Assembly (NCBI GenBank): GCA_020062525.1
Contig: JAGUWE010000018.1
Location: 1 to 15,995 of the forward strand
Reading direction: 5' to 3'
Length of the DNA stretch: 15,995 nucleotides
Origin: Patescibacteria group bacterium
Lineage (GTDB): Bacteria > Patescibacteriota > Patescibacteriia > JAACEG01 > JAGUWE01
Below, piece by piece: positions 1 to 5,204 of the stretch. A program made the translations under genes and the position numbers. The stretch's first letter is position 1. Each line of letters starts with the position of its first letter. A model generated the notes under the pieces. The model did not search any database. It worked only from the letters and a program-made list of their open reading frames with translations, and was not told the origin of the DNA.

Positions 1-1
1 G

Positions 2-49
2 GAATCTCGTCCTCGACCAGGCGGATTTAATCGCGGCAATCGCTATTAA
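2..49 (+). CDS. C-terminal tail of an Arg/Gly-rich protein (partial)
   Basis: The first bases read in frame 2 as ESRPRPGGFNRGNRY followed by TAA at 47-49, and a perfect intrinsic terminator follows 8 bases later, so this is the 3' end of a gene that starts outside the window. The Arg/Gly/Asn-rich composition is typical of disordered RNA-binding tails (DEAD-box helicases, cold-shock or single-strand-binding proteins). Only 15 codons are visible, so no family can be assigned. Confidence 0.6.
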   Translation, partial: ESRPRPGGFNRGNRY

Positions 50-56
50 ATAGACA

Positions 57-90
57 TTGAAAAATCCCCTTAATTGGGGATTTTTCAATT
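57..90 (+). terminator. Rho-independent terminator
   Basis: A perfect 13-bp stem (57-69 with 76-88) closes on the 6-nt loop TTAATT. The right arm contains a T run (81-85) and is followed by AATTATTTTT. It lies just after the stop of the Arg/Gly-rich tail and before the phosphotransferase gene, so it separates the two transcription units. The A-rich left arm could make it partly bidirectional. Confidence 0.85.
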
Positions 91-120
91 ATTTTTGGCT
101 CTAATTCTTACAAGAGCAAT

Positions 121-1107
121 ATGTTAACTAAACAAACCATTCCCCGCCTTGAATTAGAGAAAATTTTAACAGAATTTGAGTTGGGTCAAATTGAAAAATT
201 TGAACCGCTGGAGACAAGTGGTAACATTACTTATTGTTTAACAGTTAATAGCAAAGTATATTTTTTGCGCCTTTGTCCCAAAGGTCAACGTTGGCGCAGT
301 CAAGAAGAAATTAGGGCAGAAATTGAATTGTTAGAATATTTAAAAAGTAATAATTTCCCAGTAATCACTGCTATCAAAAACCGAGATGGCGAAGTTGTTA
401 TTTCCTGGAAAAATCAACACGGTTATTTAAGAGAATTTATTAAGGCAGAGGCGAAAATGAATCCAACTTTTGCGGAGGTTGAGAAGTTTGGTAAATTGGT
501 GGGCTGGCTGCATTCACTTACAGAAAATTATAAAACTGAAAACTATCGTGAACATATTTTTGATTTATCAAAAACAAAGCAACGTTTTGGGGAAAGCAAA
601 CCAAAAATTTTAGCCAGTGATTTTCAAGAAAAACAAAAGTTTGTCAGACAATTTGAAAAAGAAATCTTATCGCTTAATTTTTCTAATAATTTGCCTCGGG
701 GTATGATTCATGAGGATTTGGGCAAAAGACATATTTTATGGCAGGAAGATAGGTTAGTGACTTTGGTTGACTTTGACCGTTCTTATTTTGGCCGATTGGT
801 TTTAGATTTGGGGCAAGCGGTTCGCGGCTGGTGTTTTGTTGATAATTGGATGAGCTGGAATAATGAGACCTTTGAAACGCTAATTGAAGGTTATCAACAA
901 AAAAGAAATTTAACCGAATCAGAAAAAGAAAGTTTAATCAACGCGATAAAATTTGGTATTTTGGAACGTAGTTTATCCTTTTGTTTAAACTTTATAGAGA
1001 TAACGCATCATAAAGACGATCAGGATTTTGCTTTAGATGGAGTGTTTAGACAGCTGGGGTTGATTGAAAAGAATAGGAAAAAAATTGAAAAAATTCTAGT
1101 GAAATAA
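121..1107 (+). CDS. APH-fold phosphotransferase (aminoglycoside phosphotransferase / homoserine kinase II superfamily)
   Basis: The 328-residue protein has the two-lobe layout of the APH phosphotransferase superfamily, which transfers ATP phosphate to a small-molecule hydroxyl. The catalytic loop is H197-E-D199-L-G-K202-R-H-I, where D199 is the expected catalytic base. The metal-binding DFD follows at 217-219 and leads into a typical 'Y-F-G-R-L-V-L-D-L' segment. The Asn usually found five residues after the catalytic Asp is His here. The N-lobe beta-strands lie around residues 25-55 (YFLRL where the family usually has a lysine-bearing strand). The start at 121 follows a weak purine stretch and no Shine-Dalgarno. 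The gene stands alone after a terminator. Substrate is unknown; homoserine, choline, a sugar or a non-catalytic role are all possible. Confidence 0.75.
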   Translation: MLTKQTIPRLELEKILTEFELGQIEKFEPLETSGNITYCLTVNSKVYFLRLCPKGQRWRSQEEIRAEIELLEYLKSNNFPVITAIKNRDGEVVISWKNQHGYLREFIKAEAKMNPTFAEVEKFGKLVGWLHSLTENYKTENYREHIFDLSKTKQRFGESKPKILASDFQEKQKFVRQFEKEILSLNFSNNLPRGMIHEDLGKRHILWQEDRLVTLVDFDRSYFGRLVLDLGQAVRGWCFVDNWMSWNNETFETLIEGYQQKRNLTESEKESLINAIKFGILERSLSFCLNFIEITHHKDDQDFALDGVFRQLGLIEKNRKKIEKILVK

Positions 1108-1111
1108 AAAT

Positions 1112-1137
1112 GCCACTTGAAATAAAATTCAAGTGGC
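1112..1137 (-). terminator. Hairpin with a U-run on the minus strand
   Basis: A perfect 10-bp stem (1112-1121 with 1128-1137) has the 6-nt loop ATAAAA. Read on the minus strand it is followed by ATTTTTATTT, a terminator tail. On the plus strand it follows the phosphotransferase stop by 4 nt but has only GGCTATTTTG after it, so it would be weak in that direction. It could end a minus-strand transcript from 1140-1337 or serve the phosphotransferase gene poorly. Confidence 0.55.
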
Positions 1138-1275
1138 GGCTATTTTGACGGAAATAAAATCTTAAAATTAGGGCCCTCTTTTGTCCAAAAAGATCTAACG
1201 ATGAAATGGGGAAGGGTTATTGTGACCTTAAGATCTTTTTTTATCCACTCTTTACGATTCTTAAAGTCTTGATAA

Positions 1276-1569
1276 AATTCACGAACTATCGGAACGACAT
1301 TTGTTCTCCCGGATAAAAGAATAATCTGGTTTGCCACCGCCCACTTTGATAAAAATGTAGAATTTTCTTCTCAGATATTTTTGCCCACTCACACGATTGA
1401 TCCCGCCGTGGACAAAGAACGTGATAAAATCAAGGAGGAACTTTTAAAAACCAACTAAGTGGAAAAGTGGCAAGAGTTTCAAATTGTTGAACCAACTTTA
1501 GGCGCTAATCAGGCGGGCGATCAATTTTTTACAGATGGCAAATCTTATGTTATCATTTTAAAAGATTAG
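1276..1569 (+). pseudogene. Remnant of an LssY_C-domain protein
   Basis: This frame reads like the C-terminal half of the LssY_C domain. A 'VLPDKRIIWFATAHFDKNVEFS' segment is followed by 'THTIDPAVDKERDKI' (the family usually has THxIxPDxDxERD), then 'GANQAGDQFFTDGKSYVIIL' (the family usually has a G.N..GD...TDG motif). An in-frame TAA at 1456-1458 splits it, and TGA TAA at 1270-1275 closes the frame upstream, with no recognisable N-terminal part of the domain before that. No start codon or RBS is visible. I infer a decayed gene whose intact form is usually a larger membrane protein. The family call is from recalled motifs only. A single-base assembly error could explain the TAA but not the missing N-terminus. 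Confidence 0.6.
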
Positions 1570-1630
1570 CGCTTATCTAATATAAATTTGGTTGGATAAA
1601 TATTTCTGATAATTTTAAAACTCTTATTAA

Positions 1631-2128
1631 ATAATTATTAAAGAAACCTTAGTCGCGCCAGTGTCACGGTTTAATATTATGATTGGGAGAACTTTAGGCG
1701 GCGCCACCGTCGCGGTTCTTCAAGGTGCGATAGTTTTTCTAATTTCGCTTCTTATCGGGTTTAGGCCCAGTGCCGTTATGTTGCCGCTGACATTTCTCGT
1801 GATGGTTTTAATTGCTTTTCTTTTCACCGCGCTGGGGACTGCTATTGCCTCAATTTTGGAAGACATGCAGGGCTTTCAATTAATAATGAATTTTCTGGTT
1901 ATGCCGATTTTTTTCCTTTCCGGCGCGCTTTTCCCCTTAGAAGGATTGCCTGAAGCTCTTGTTGTTGTTACCCGCCTTAATCCTTTAGCTTACGGAGTTG
2001 ATGGATTAAGGGCGACATTAATCGGCAATGCCCATTTTGGGTTAGCTTCTGATATCGGCGTTTTAGCTTTCATTACCAGCTTGCTTTTATTAATCGGCGG
2101 CTATCTATTTTCTAAAATTCAGCTTTAA
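1631..2128 (+). pseudogene. ABC-2 type transporter permease, N-terminally truncated
   Basis: The open frame runs from the stop at 1628-1630 and immediately reads IKETLVAPVSRFNIMIGRT, a stretch found in the middle of ABC-2 permeases (drug or polysaccharide export), then GGATVAVLQG and four to five hydrophobic helices including 'LSGALFPLEGLP' and 'LNPLAYGVDGLR'. About 155-165 residues are present against about 250 in intact family members, so the first two helices are missing. Similarity begins within a few codons of the upstream stop, which points to a rearrangement joint at about 1630-1640. A GTG at 1661 could start a 155-residue product. No ATPase partner gene is nearby. I treat it as a decaying fragment, though a short translated product is possible. 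Confidence 0.75.
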
Positions 2129-2151
2129 GTTTATCTTTTAAAATTTGAAAA

Positions 2152-2769
2152 ATGACAACTATTCTTACTATAATTTCAACTTTTATCATCAACACTATTT
2201 CTGGGCTGGGGTATGCTGGCGTGGCCTTGCTAATGGCTTTGGAATCGGCAGCGGTGCCACTCCCTTCAGAAATCATTATGCCTTTTTCCGGTTTTTTAGT
2301 TTCGCAAAACCGCTTCACTTTGTTTTTTGTTTCTTTAGCCGGAGCCGTTGGCTCAACTATCGGCGCTGTGGTTTTATTTTACATTGGCCTTTATGGTGGT
2401 CGCCCTTTTTTAGAAAAATACGGCAAATATTTTTTGATAACTTCTCACGATTTGTATTTGACTGAAAAATTTTTTAAAAAATACGGCGCCTGGTCGCTTT
2501 TTCTGGGTCGCGTTCTGCCAATTGTCCGAACTTATATTTCTTTGCCTGCCGGCATTGCTAAAGTTAGTCCCTGGCTTCTGATAATTACCAGTTTTATTGG
2601 TTCTTTTATCTGGTCTTATTTTTTGGCTTATCTAGGATTCTCTTTGGGCAAACACTGGGAAATTCTGAGTCAGTATTTTCACAAATTTGATTTTTTAATT
2701 GGATTAATAATAGTTGTTGGTATAATTTATTGGGTAAAAAGACATTTAAGAATAAAAAATAATGCTTAG
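2152..2769 (+). CDS. DedA family (VTT-domain) integral membrane protein
   Basis: This 205-residue protein has the usual length and pattern of DedA/SNARE-associated membrane proteins, which are linked to membrane homeostasis, proton-motive-force dependence and undecaprenyl-phosphate or phospholipid translocation. Visible marks are the N-terminal re-entrant segment ESAAVPLPSEIIMPFSGFL (about 30-48), the second signature FLGRVLPIVRTYISLPAGIAKV (about 118-139) with its conserved Arg residues, and a C-terminal hydrophobic helix (about 180-195) followed by a basic tail. The ATG at 2152 is preceded by TTTGAAAA rather than a clear Shine-Dalgarno. The gene overlaps the HAD hydrolase by 8 bases, so the two are probably co-transcribed. 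The particular lipid substrate cannot be told from sequence. Confidence 0.9.
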   Translation: MTTILTIISTFIINTISGLGYAGVALLMALESAAVPLPSEIIMPFSGFLVSQNRFTLFFVSLAGAVGSTIGAVVLFYIGLYGGRPFLEKYGKYFLITSHDLYLTEKFFKKYGAWSLFLGRVLPIVRTYISLPAGIAKVSPWLLIITSFIGSFIWSYFLAYLGFSLGKHWEILSQYFHKFDFLIGLIIVVGIIYWVKRHLRIKNNA

Positions 2770-3397
2770 AAAGTATAAACATATCTCTTTTGATTTAGAC
2801 GGAACTTTGGTTCACACAATTTCTGACTATCGTTATTGGATTGTGCCGTTTGTGGTAAAAAAATTGGGTGGAGCAATATCTTCACTGTCTACTGTGGATG
2901 AATTTTGGTTTGAGGCTGATCGAGATGAAACAGTTTCCCAAAAATTCAAATTAAATCCTAAAACTTTCTGGCAGCTTTTTAAACAAATTGACACTCCGCG
3001 CCGAAGAAGTAAATTTACTTTTGCTTATCATGACGTTGAAGATTGTTTTTGGCGATTAAATAAAATGGGTAAATTAATTTCTGTTATTACTGGCGCGCCT
3101 CTTTGGATTTCTAAAATGGAGGTTAGAAAATTAAACAACGCCCCTGTTGATTTTTATTTAACAACTAATACTCACCGCCGACTTAAAGCCAAACCTCATC
3201 CATCAGGTATGTATTATGTTTTAAAAAGATTGGGTGCCGCCACTAATGAAACGGTCTACGTTGGTAATAGTGATGAAGATGCAATGTTTGCTCAAAATTC
3301 AGGAGTTGATTTTATTTATTTAGAAAGACAAGAACATAAATTTAATTTTCAAAAAACTACCATTGCGATTATTGAAACACTTAATGAATTAGAATAG
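2762..3397 (+). CDS. HAD-superfamily hydrolase
   Basis: All four HAD motifs are visible in the 211-residue protein: motif I D11-L-D13-G-T with the nucleophile and acid/base Asp pair, motif II SVIT110G, motif III K144 in KAKPHP, and motif IV GNSD171-E-D173. The cap lies between residues 20 and 95 and is helical. The layout matches phosphoglycolate phosphatase / beta-phosphoglucomutase-like phosphatases acting on small phosphorylated metabolites. Its start codon lies inside the end of the DedA gene, which suggests translational coupling. A membrane-lipid phosphate substrate would suit the neighbour but is only an inference. Confidence 0.88.
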   Translation: MLRKYKHISFDLDGTLVHTISDYRYWIVPFVVKKLGGAISSLSTVDEFWFEADRDETVSQKFKLNPKTFWQLFKQIDTPRRRSKFTFAYHDVEDCFWRLNKMGKLISVITGAPLWISKMEVRKLNNAPVDFYLTTNTHRRLKAKPHPSGMYYVLKRLGAATNETVYVGNSDEDAMFAQNSGVDFIYLERQEHKFNFQKTTIAIIETLNELE

Positions 3398-3405
3398 AAG
3401 AAAAA

Positions 3406-3426
3406 GGGCTGACTTTTGTCAGCCTT
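3406..3426 (-). terminator. Terminator at the end of the zinc-ribbon gene, possibly bidirectional
   Basis: A 7-bp GC-rich stem (3407-3413 with 3418-3424, GGCTGAC/GTCAGCC), extendable by a G-U and an A-U pair, closes on TTTT. On the minus strand CTTTTTCTTCT follows, a good terminator tail. The stop codon of the zinc-ribbon gene (3419-3421) lies in the hairpin itself. On the plus strand the HAD gene ends 8 nt before it, and a T-rich tract appears only at 3439-3448. Confidence 0.75.
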
Positions 3427-3613
3427 GAAAAAATTTAAGTTTTTTTTGTTTAGCGGTTAAAAATGCTCTGATTGACTTTTCGCACTCTTGACAATAATTA
3501 TCTATCCGTTTTGATTTGTTTTCCTCATTCAACTTTGAGCCGCAATTACCACATCTTTTTCCTTCTGATTCATTTTCTTCTGGACGGACTGAACTGACTA
3601 CCAACTTTTCCAC
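3419..3613 (-). CDS. Small zinc-ribbon protein
   Basis: This 64-residue protein carries two CxxC knuckles, C21-G-N-C24 and C41-Q-E-C44, with 16 residues between them, the spacing of a zinc ribbon. The flanks are charged and the C-terminus is lysine-rich. The GTG start at 3613-3611 is chosen because AAAGGAGGGGG lies 3-13 bases before it, a strong Shine-Dalgarno in a window where most genes have none. It ends inside a terminator hairpin. Upstream on the same strand are a long hairpin, an isoleucine-rich short ORF and a promoter, which probably form one transcript with it. Function is unknown; zinc ribbons this small often bind nucleic acid or protein partners. Confidence 0.75.
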   Translation of the reverse strand: MEKLVVSSVRPEENESEGKRCGNCGSKLNEENKSKRIDNYCQECEKSIRAFLTAKQKKLKFFQG

Positions 3614-3634
3614 TTTCCCCCTCCTTTTTTGCTT

Positions 3635-3676
3635 AAATTCAAAGGCCGTCTTCTTTCGAAGACAGCCTTTGAATTT
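3635..3676 (-). promoter_or_regulatory. Long hairpin in the leader of the zinc-ribbon gene
   Basis: Arms 3635-3646 and 3665-3676 pair over 12 bp without mismatch, then after one C-A mismatch six more pairs (3648-3653 with 3658-3663) lead to the 4-nt loop. On the minus strand it ends 8 nt before the GGAGG of the zinc-ribbon gene and is followed by AAGCAAAAAAGG, so it is not an intrinsic terminator in that direction. On the plus strand it is followed by TTTTAATTTGTTT and could terminate stray plus-strand transcripts. Its upper stem contains a copy of the GTCTTCGAAAG motif that is complementary to a segment at the end of the upstream short ORF. Confidence 0.6.
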
Positions 3677-3699
3677 ATTTTAATTTGTTTAATCTTTTG

Positions 3700-3801
3700 T
3701 TAAGCTAATTGTCTTCGAAAGTATAAGAAAAACCGGCTAATAATAATGATAATAGCCTGGGTAATACTAATAATGATGGTTTGCTGCTTTCGAAGAGGCA
3801 T
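3700..3801 (-). CDS. Candidate 33-codon isoleucine-rich leader or membrane peptide
   Basis: An ATG at 3801-3799 opens a 33-codon frame ending in TAA at 3702-3700. It starts MPLRKQQ, has a hydrophobic core of about 20 residues with nine Ile codons (ATT/ATC) in three clusters, and ends YFRRQLA. The basic-hydrophobic-basic plan fits a single membrane span, as in type I toxin peptides, while the Ile clustering resembles an amino-acid-sensing leader peptide. A TTGACA promoter lies about 50 bases upstream and the zinc-ribbon gene about 90 bases downstream. No Shine-Dalgarno is visible. It is too short for coding statistics, and the AT-rich (AAT)n tract alone could generate Ile codons by chance. Confidence 0.4.
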   Translation of the reverse strand: MPLRKQQTIIISITQAIIIIISRFFLYFRRQLA

Positions 3802-3828
3802 AATTAAGTTTAAAATTGAATGTAGGTT

Positions 3829-3856
3829 ATCTTATCAAAATTATATTTTCTGTCAA
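3829..3856 (-). promoter_or_regulatory. Sigma70-type promoter for the Ile-rich ORF and zinc-ribbon gene
   Basis: On the minus strand a perfect TTGACA (3856-3851) is followed after 16 nt by TAAGAT (3834-3829). Initiation would be near 3822, leaving about 20 nt before the ATG at 3801. The same TAAGAT hexamer serves as the -10 of the tRNA-Leu promoter in this window. The tandem DnaA-box repeats abut the -35 on its upstream side. Confidence 0.55.
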
Positions 3857-3886
3857 TTTTAATTATCCACATTTTAATTATCCACA
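3857..3886 (+). repeat. Two tandem 15-bp repeats each containing a DnaA box
   Basis: The unit TTTTAATTATCCACA occurs twice head to tail (3857-3871 and 3872-3886), and each copy ends in TTATCCACA, the consensus DnaA box. Weaker matches lie close by: TTATCCAAA at 4008-4016 (8 of 9), TTATCCATA on the minus strand at 3972-3980 (8 of 9) and TTATCAAAA at 3832-3840 (7 of 9). The surroundings are very AT-rich. This could be a DnaA-controlled promoter, a titration site or part of an origin. Flanking genes point towards the site rather than away from it, which is unlike a typical origin. Confidence 0.5.
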
Positions 3887-4031
3887 TCCAAAATACACAT
3901 CAAAAAATTTTGGAATTTGGGATTTGGGATTTGTTTGGAAATTGGAAATTGGGATTTGGAAATTATTTAGATATGGATAATCCAAAAAGTCTCGAGAAAT
4001 TAACTTGTTATCCAAAACAAATAGCGACAAA

Positions 4032-4622
4032 TTAAAACATGATATCTTCATCTCCTCTTTTATAATCATGAATTTCTTTTTCGCTAAACCAAAGTTTAAT
4101 TTCATTTTCGGCCTCGGCTTGGGTTTCAGAAGCATGAACTAAATTATGAACTGCGCGCTTGTCGCGATTGGCAGCGGCGGCTGAATCAACCGAATAATCT
4201 CCGCGAACCGTGCCCATTTCCGAAAGCGCCGGCATAGTATTGCCAGCAATTTTTCTGACCATATCAATAGCATGAATGCCTTGAATAATGGCCTTAACCA
4301 AAGGGCCGGCAGTCATAAAATCAATCAGCCATTTGCGCACCATTTTACCAATTTTCAACGGATCATCGGTGCCTAATTCACGAATTGGGTCCATACCATA
4401 TTTATTATAAGTATTTAAAGTTTTCTCACCAAGCCGCTTAATCCAGTCCTCGTCTTTTGGATAATGTTTATCCATTTGCGAAGGAGTGGCCCAAACCATA
4501 GCAAGAGCAATAATTTTCAGTCCCCGGTCTTCAATTCGTTTTAAAATTTCACCAACTAAGCCGCGCTTAACGCCGTCGGGCTTAATGATAAGTAATGTCT
4601 TTGCTTCTTTAGGATGATTCAT
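4032..4622 (-). CDS. ndk: Nucleoside diphosphate kinase, enlarged form
   Basis: Ndk moves the gamma phosphate of ATP onto NDPs through a phosphohistidine. Seen here are K14 in IIKPDGVKRG, FMTAGPLV (102-109), R140 in GTVRGDYS, N160 and the catalytic H163 in NLVHASE (the common form is N-x-x-H-G-S-D). The protein has 196 residues against about 140-150 in most bacteria; the extra 45 or so sit between residues about 55 and 100 ('YPKDEDWIKRLGEKTLNT...'), before the FMTAGP strand. All catalytic positions are kept, so it should be active. The ATG at 4622 follows a run of GAATCAA repeats and no Shine-Dalgarno. It lies 40 bases downstream of the response regulator, so the two probably form an operon. 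Confidence 0.93.
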   Translation of the reverse strand: MNHPKEAKTLLIIKPDGVKRGLVGEILKRIEDRGLKIIALAMVWATPSQMDKHYPKDEDWIKRLGEKTLNTYNKYGMDPIRELGTDDPLKIGKMVRKWLIDFMTAGPLVKAIIQGIHAIDMVRKIAGNTMPALSEMGTVRGDYSVDSAAAANRDKRAVHNLVHASETQAEAENEIKLWFSEKEIHDYKRGDEDIMF

Positions 4623-4662
4623 AAATTCTTGATTCTTGATTCTTAATTCTAAATTCTGAACT

Positions 4663-5052
4663 CTATTTTTTATACTGTTTTAAAATTTCTTTAACTTTGT
4701 CTAAGACCTGGGCCGGGGTAAAACTGGCTTTAACCAAATAACCAACGGCGCCCATAGCCGTGCCCTTTTTCACATCTTCTTCCTGTCTTAAATTAGTCAA
4801 AAAAAGGATCGGAATATTTTCTAGTTCTTTATTTTTTTTAATTTCTTCCATTACCTGAAAACCATCCATTTGCGGCAAAATTATATCCAATAAAATAATG
4901 TCTGGTTTTTCAGTTTTGGTTTTTTCAACTCCTTCCAAACCGGTAAAGGCCTGAATAGCTTGGTATCCTTCCTCATTAAACTTTAAGCTATACATATCCG
5001 AAAGCATTTTGTCATCCTCTATGATTAAAATTTTTGCTTTTGATTCTGGCAT
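4663..5052 (-). CDS. Single-domain response regulator (CheY-like receiver)
   Basis: The 129-residue protein is one receiver domain and nothing else. It has the acidic pair at E12-D13-D14, the phosphoacceptor D56 in ILLDIILPQMDG, the switch T86 in LFLTN and the conserved K108 in YLVKAS. With no output domain it must act by protein contact, as CheY, Spo0F or the Pil-type regulators do. No histidine kinase is in the window. A possible promoter lies about 105 bases upstream, beyond a triple-hairpin repeat, and AAAGGGGGA about 6 bases before the ATG may act as a weak ribosome-binding site. Confidence 0.92.
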   Translation of the reverse strand: MPESKAKILIIEDDKMLSDMYSLKFNEEGYQAIQAFTGLEGVEKTKTEKPDIILLDIILPQMDGFQVMEEIKKNKELENIPILFLTNLRQEEDVKKGTAMGAVGYLVKASFTPAQVLDKVKEILKQYKK

Positions 5053-5060
5053 ATTTCTTT

Positions 5061-5135
5061 TCCCCCTTTGAGAAAGGGGGATTAAGGGGGATTTTAAAAA
5101 TCCCTCTTTTTTCTCCCTTTTTAAAAGGGAGAAAA
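5061..5135. repeat. Triple-hairpin palindromic repeat element
   Basis: Three hairpins stand in a row: 5061-5069 with 5073-5081 (TCCCCCTTT/AAAGGGGGA), 5088-5094 with 5098-5104 (GGGATTT/AAATCCC), and 5109-5121 with 5123-5135 (about 11 usable pairs). The poly-C/poly-G words, with AAGGGGGATT repeated, look like a mobile intergenic repeat rather than a plain terminator. It lies in the 5' leader of the response regulator, between the candidate promoter and the ATG. Confidence 0.6.
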
Positions 5136-5153
5136 TTAACGTAATTATTTATT

Positions 5154-5182
5154 AGAATACAATAAAAATAAAAAAATAGCAA
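5154..5182 (-). promoter_or_regulatory. Candidate promoter for the response regulator and ndk
   Basis: On the minus strand TTGCTA (5182-5177), a 17-nt spacer and TATTCT (5159-5154) match the sigma70 consensus at 4 of 6 positions in each box. It is the only well-spaced pair I see between the MBL gene stop and the response regulator start, in AT-rich DNA where chance matches are common. Confidence 0.35.
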
Positions 5183-5204
5183 GAATTTGTGAACTTATGC
5201 GGAA

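Larger units (their letters stand above)
3614..4031. other. Intergenic region 3614-4031, contents
   Basis: This 418-base stretch between the zinc-ribbon gene and ndk holds, from left to right, the Shine-Dalgarno and long hairpin of the zinc-ribbon gene, the Ile-rich short ORF, its promoter, the tandem DnaA-box repeats, and a low-complexity run (about 3900-3966) built of GGGATTTG / GGAAATT words. No longer ORF is convincing here; the minus frame 3878-4135 is a shadow running out of ndk. Confidence 0.7.

Noticed and set aside
1140..1337. 65-codon minus-strand ORF with GTG start ending at a hairpin with a U-run
   Set aside because: Its first 62 bases are antisense to the LssY_C-like frame, no Shine-Dalgarno or recognisable motif is present, and the plus frame is equally open up to 1270. 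The adjacent terminator-like hairpin keeps it possible, but the evidence is too thin to call a gene.
2145..2465. 106-codon plus-strand ORF overlapping the DedA gene
   Set aside because: Out-of-frame shadow of the DedA coding sequence, with a Phe/Arg/Cys-rich composition typical of a shadow.
3840..3890. Chromosomal origin proper
   Set aside because: The DnaA boxes are convincing but there is no dnaA gene, no clear unwinding element distinct from the general AT-richness, and flanking genes converge on the site. Kept only as a DnaA-box cluster.
3900..3966. CRISPR array or direct-repeat array
   Set aside because: The GGGATTTG words have a period of 7-9 bases with no spacer-sized unique sequence and no cas gene; it is low-complexity repeat.
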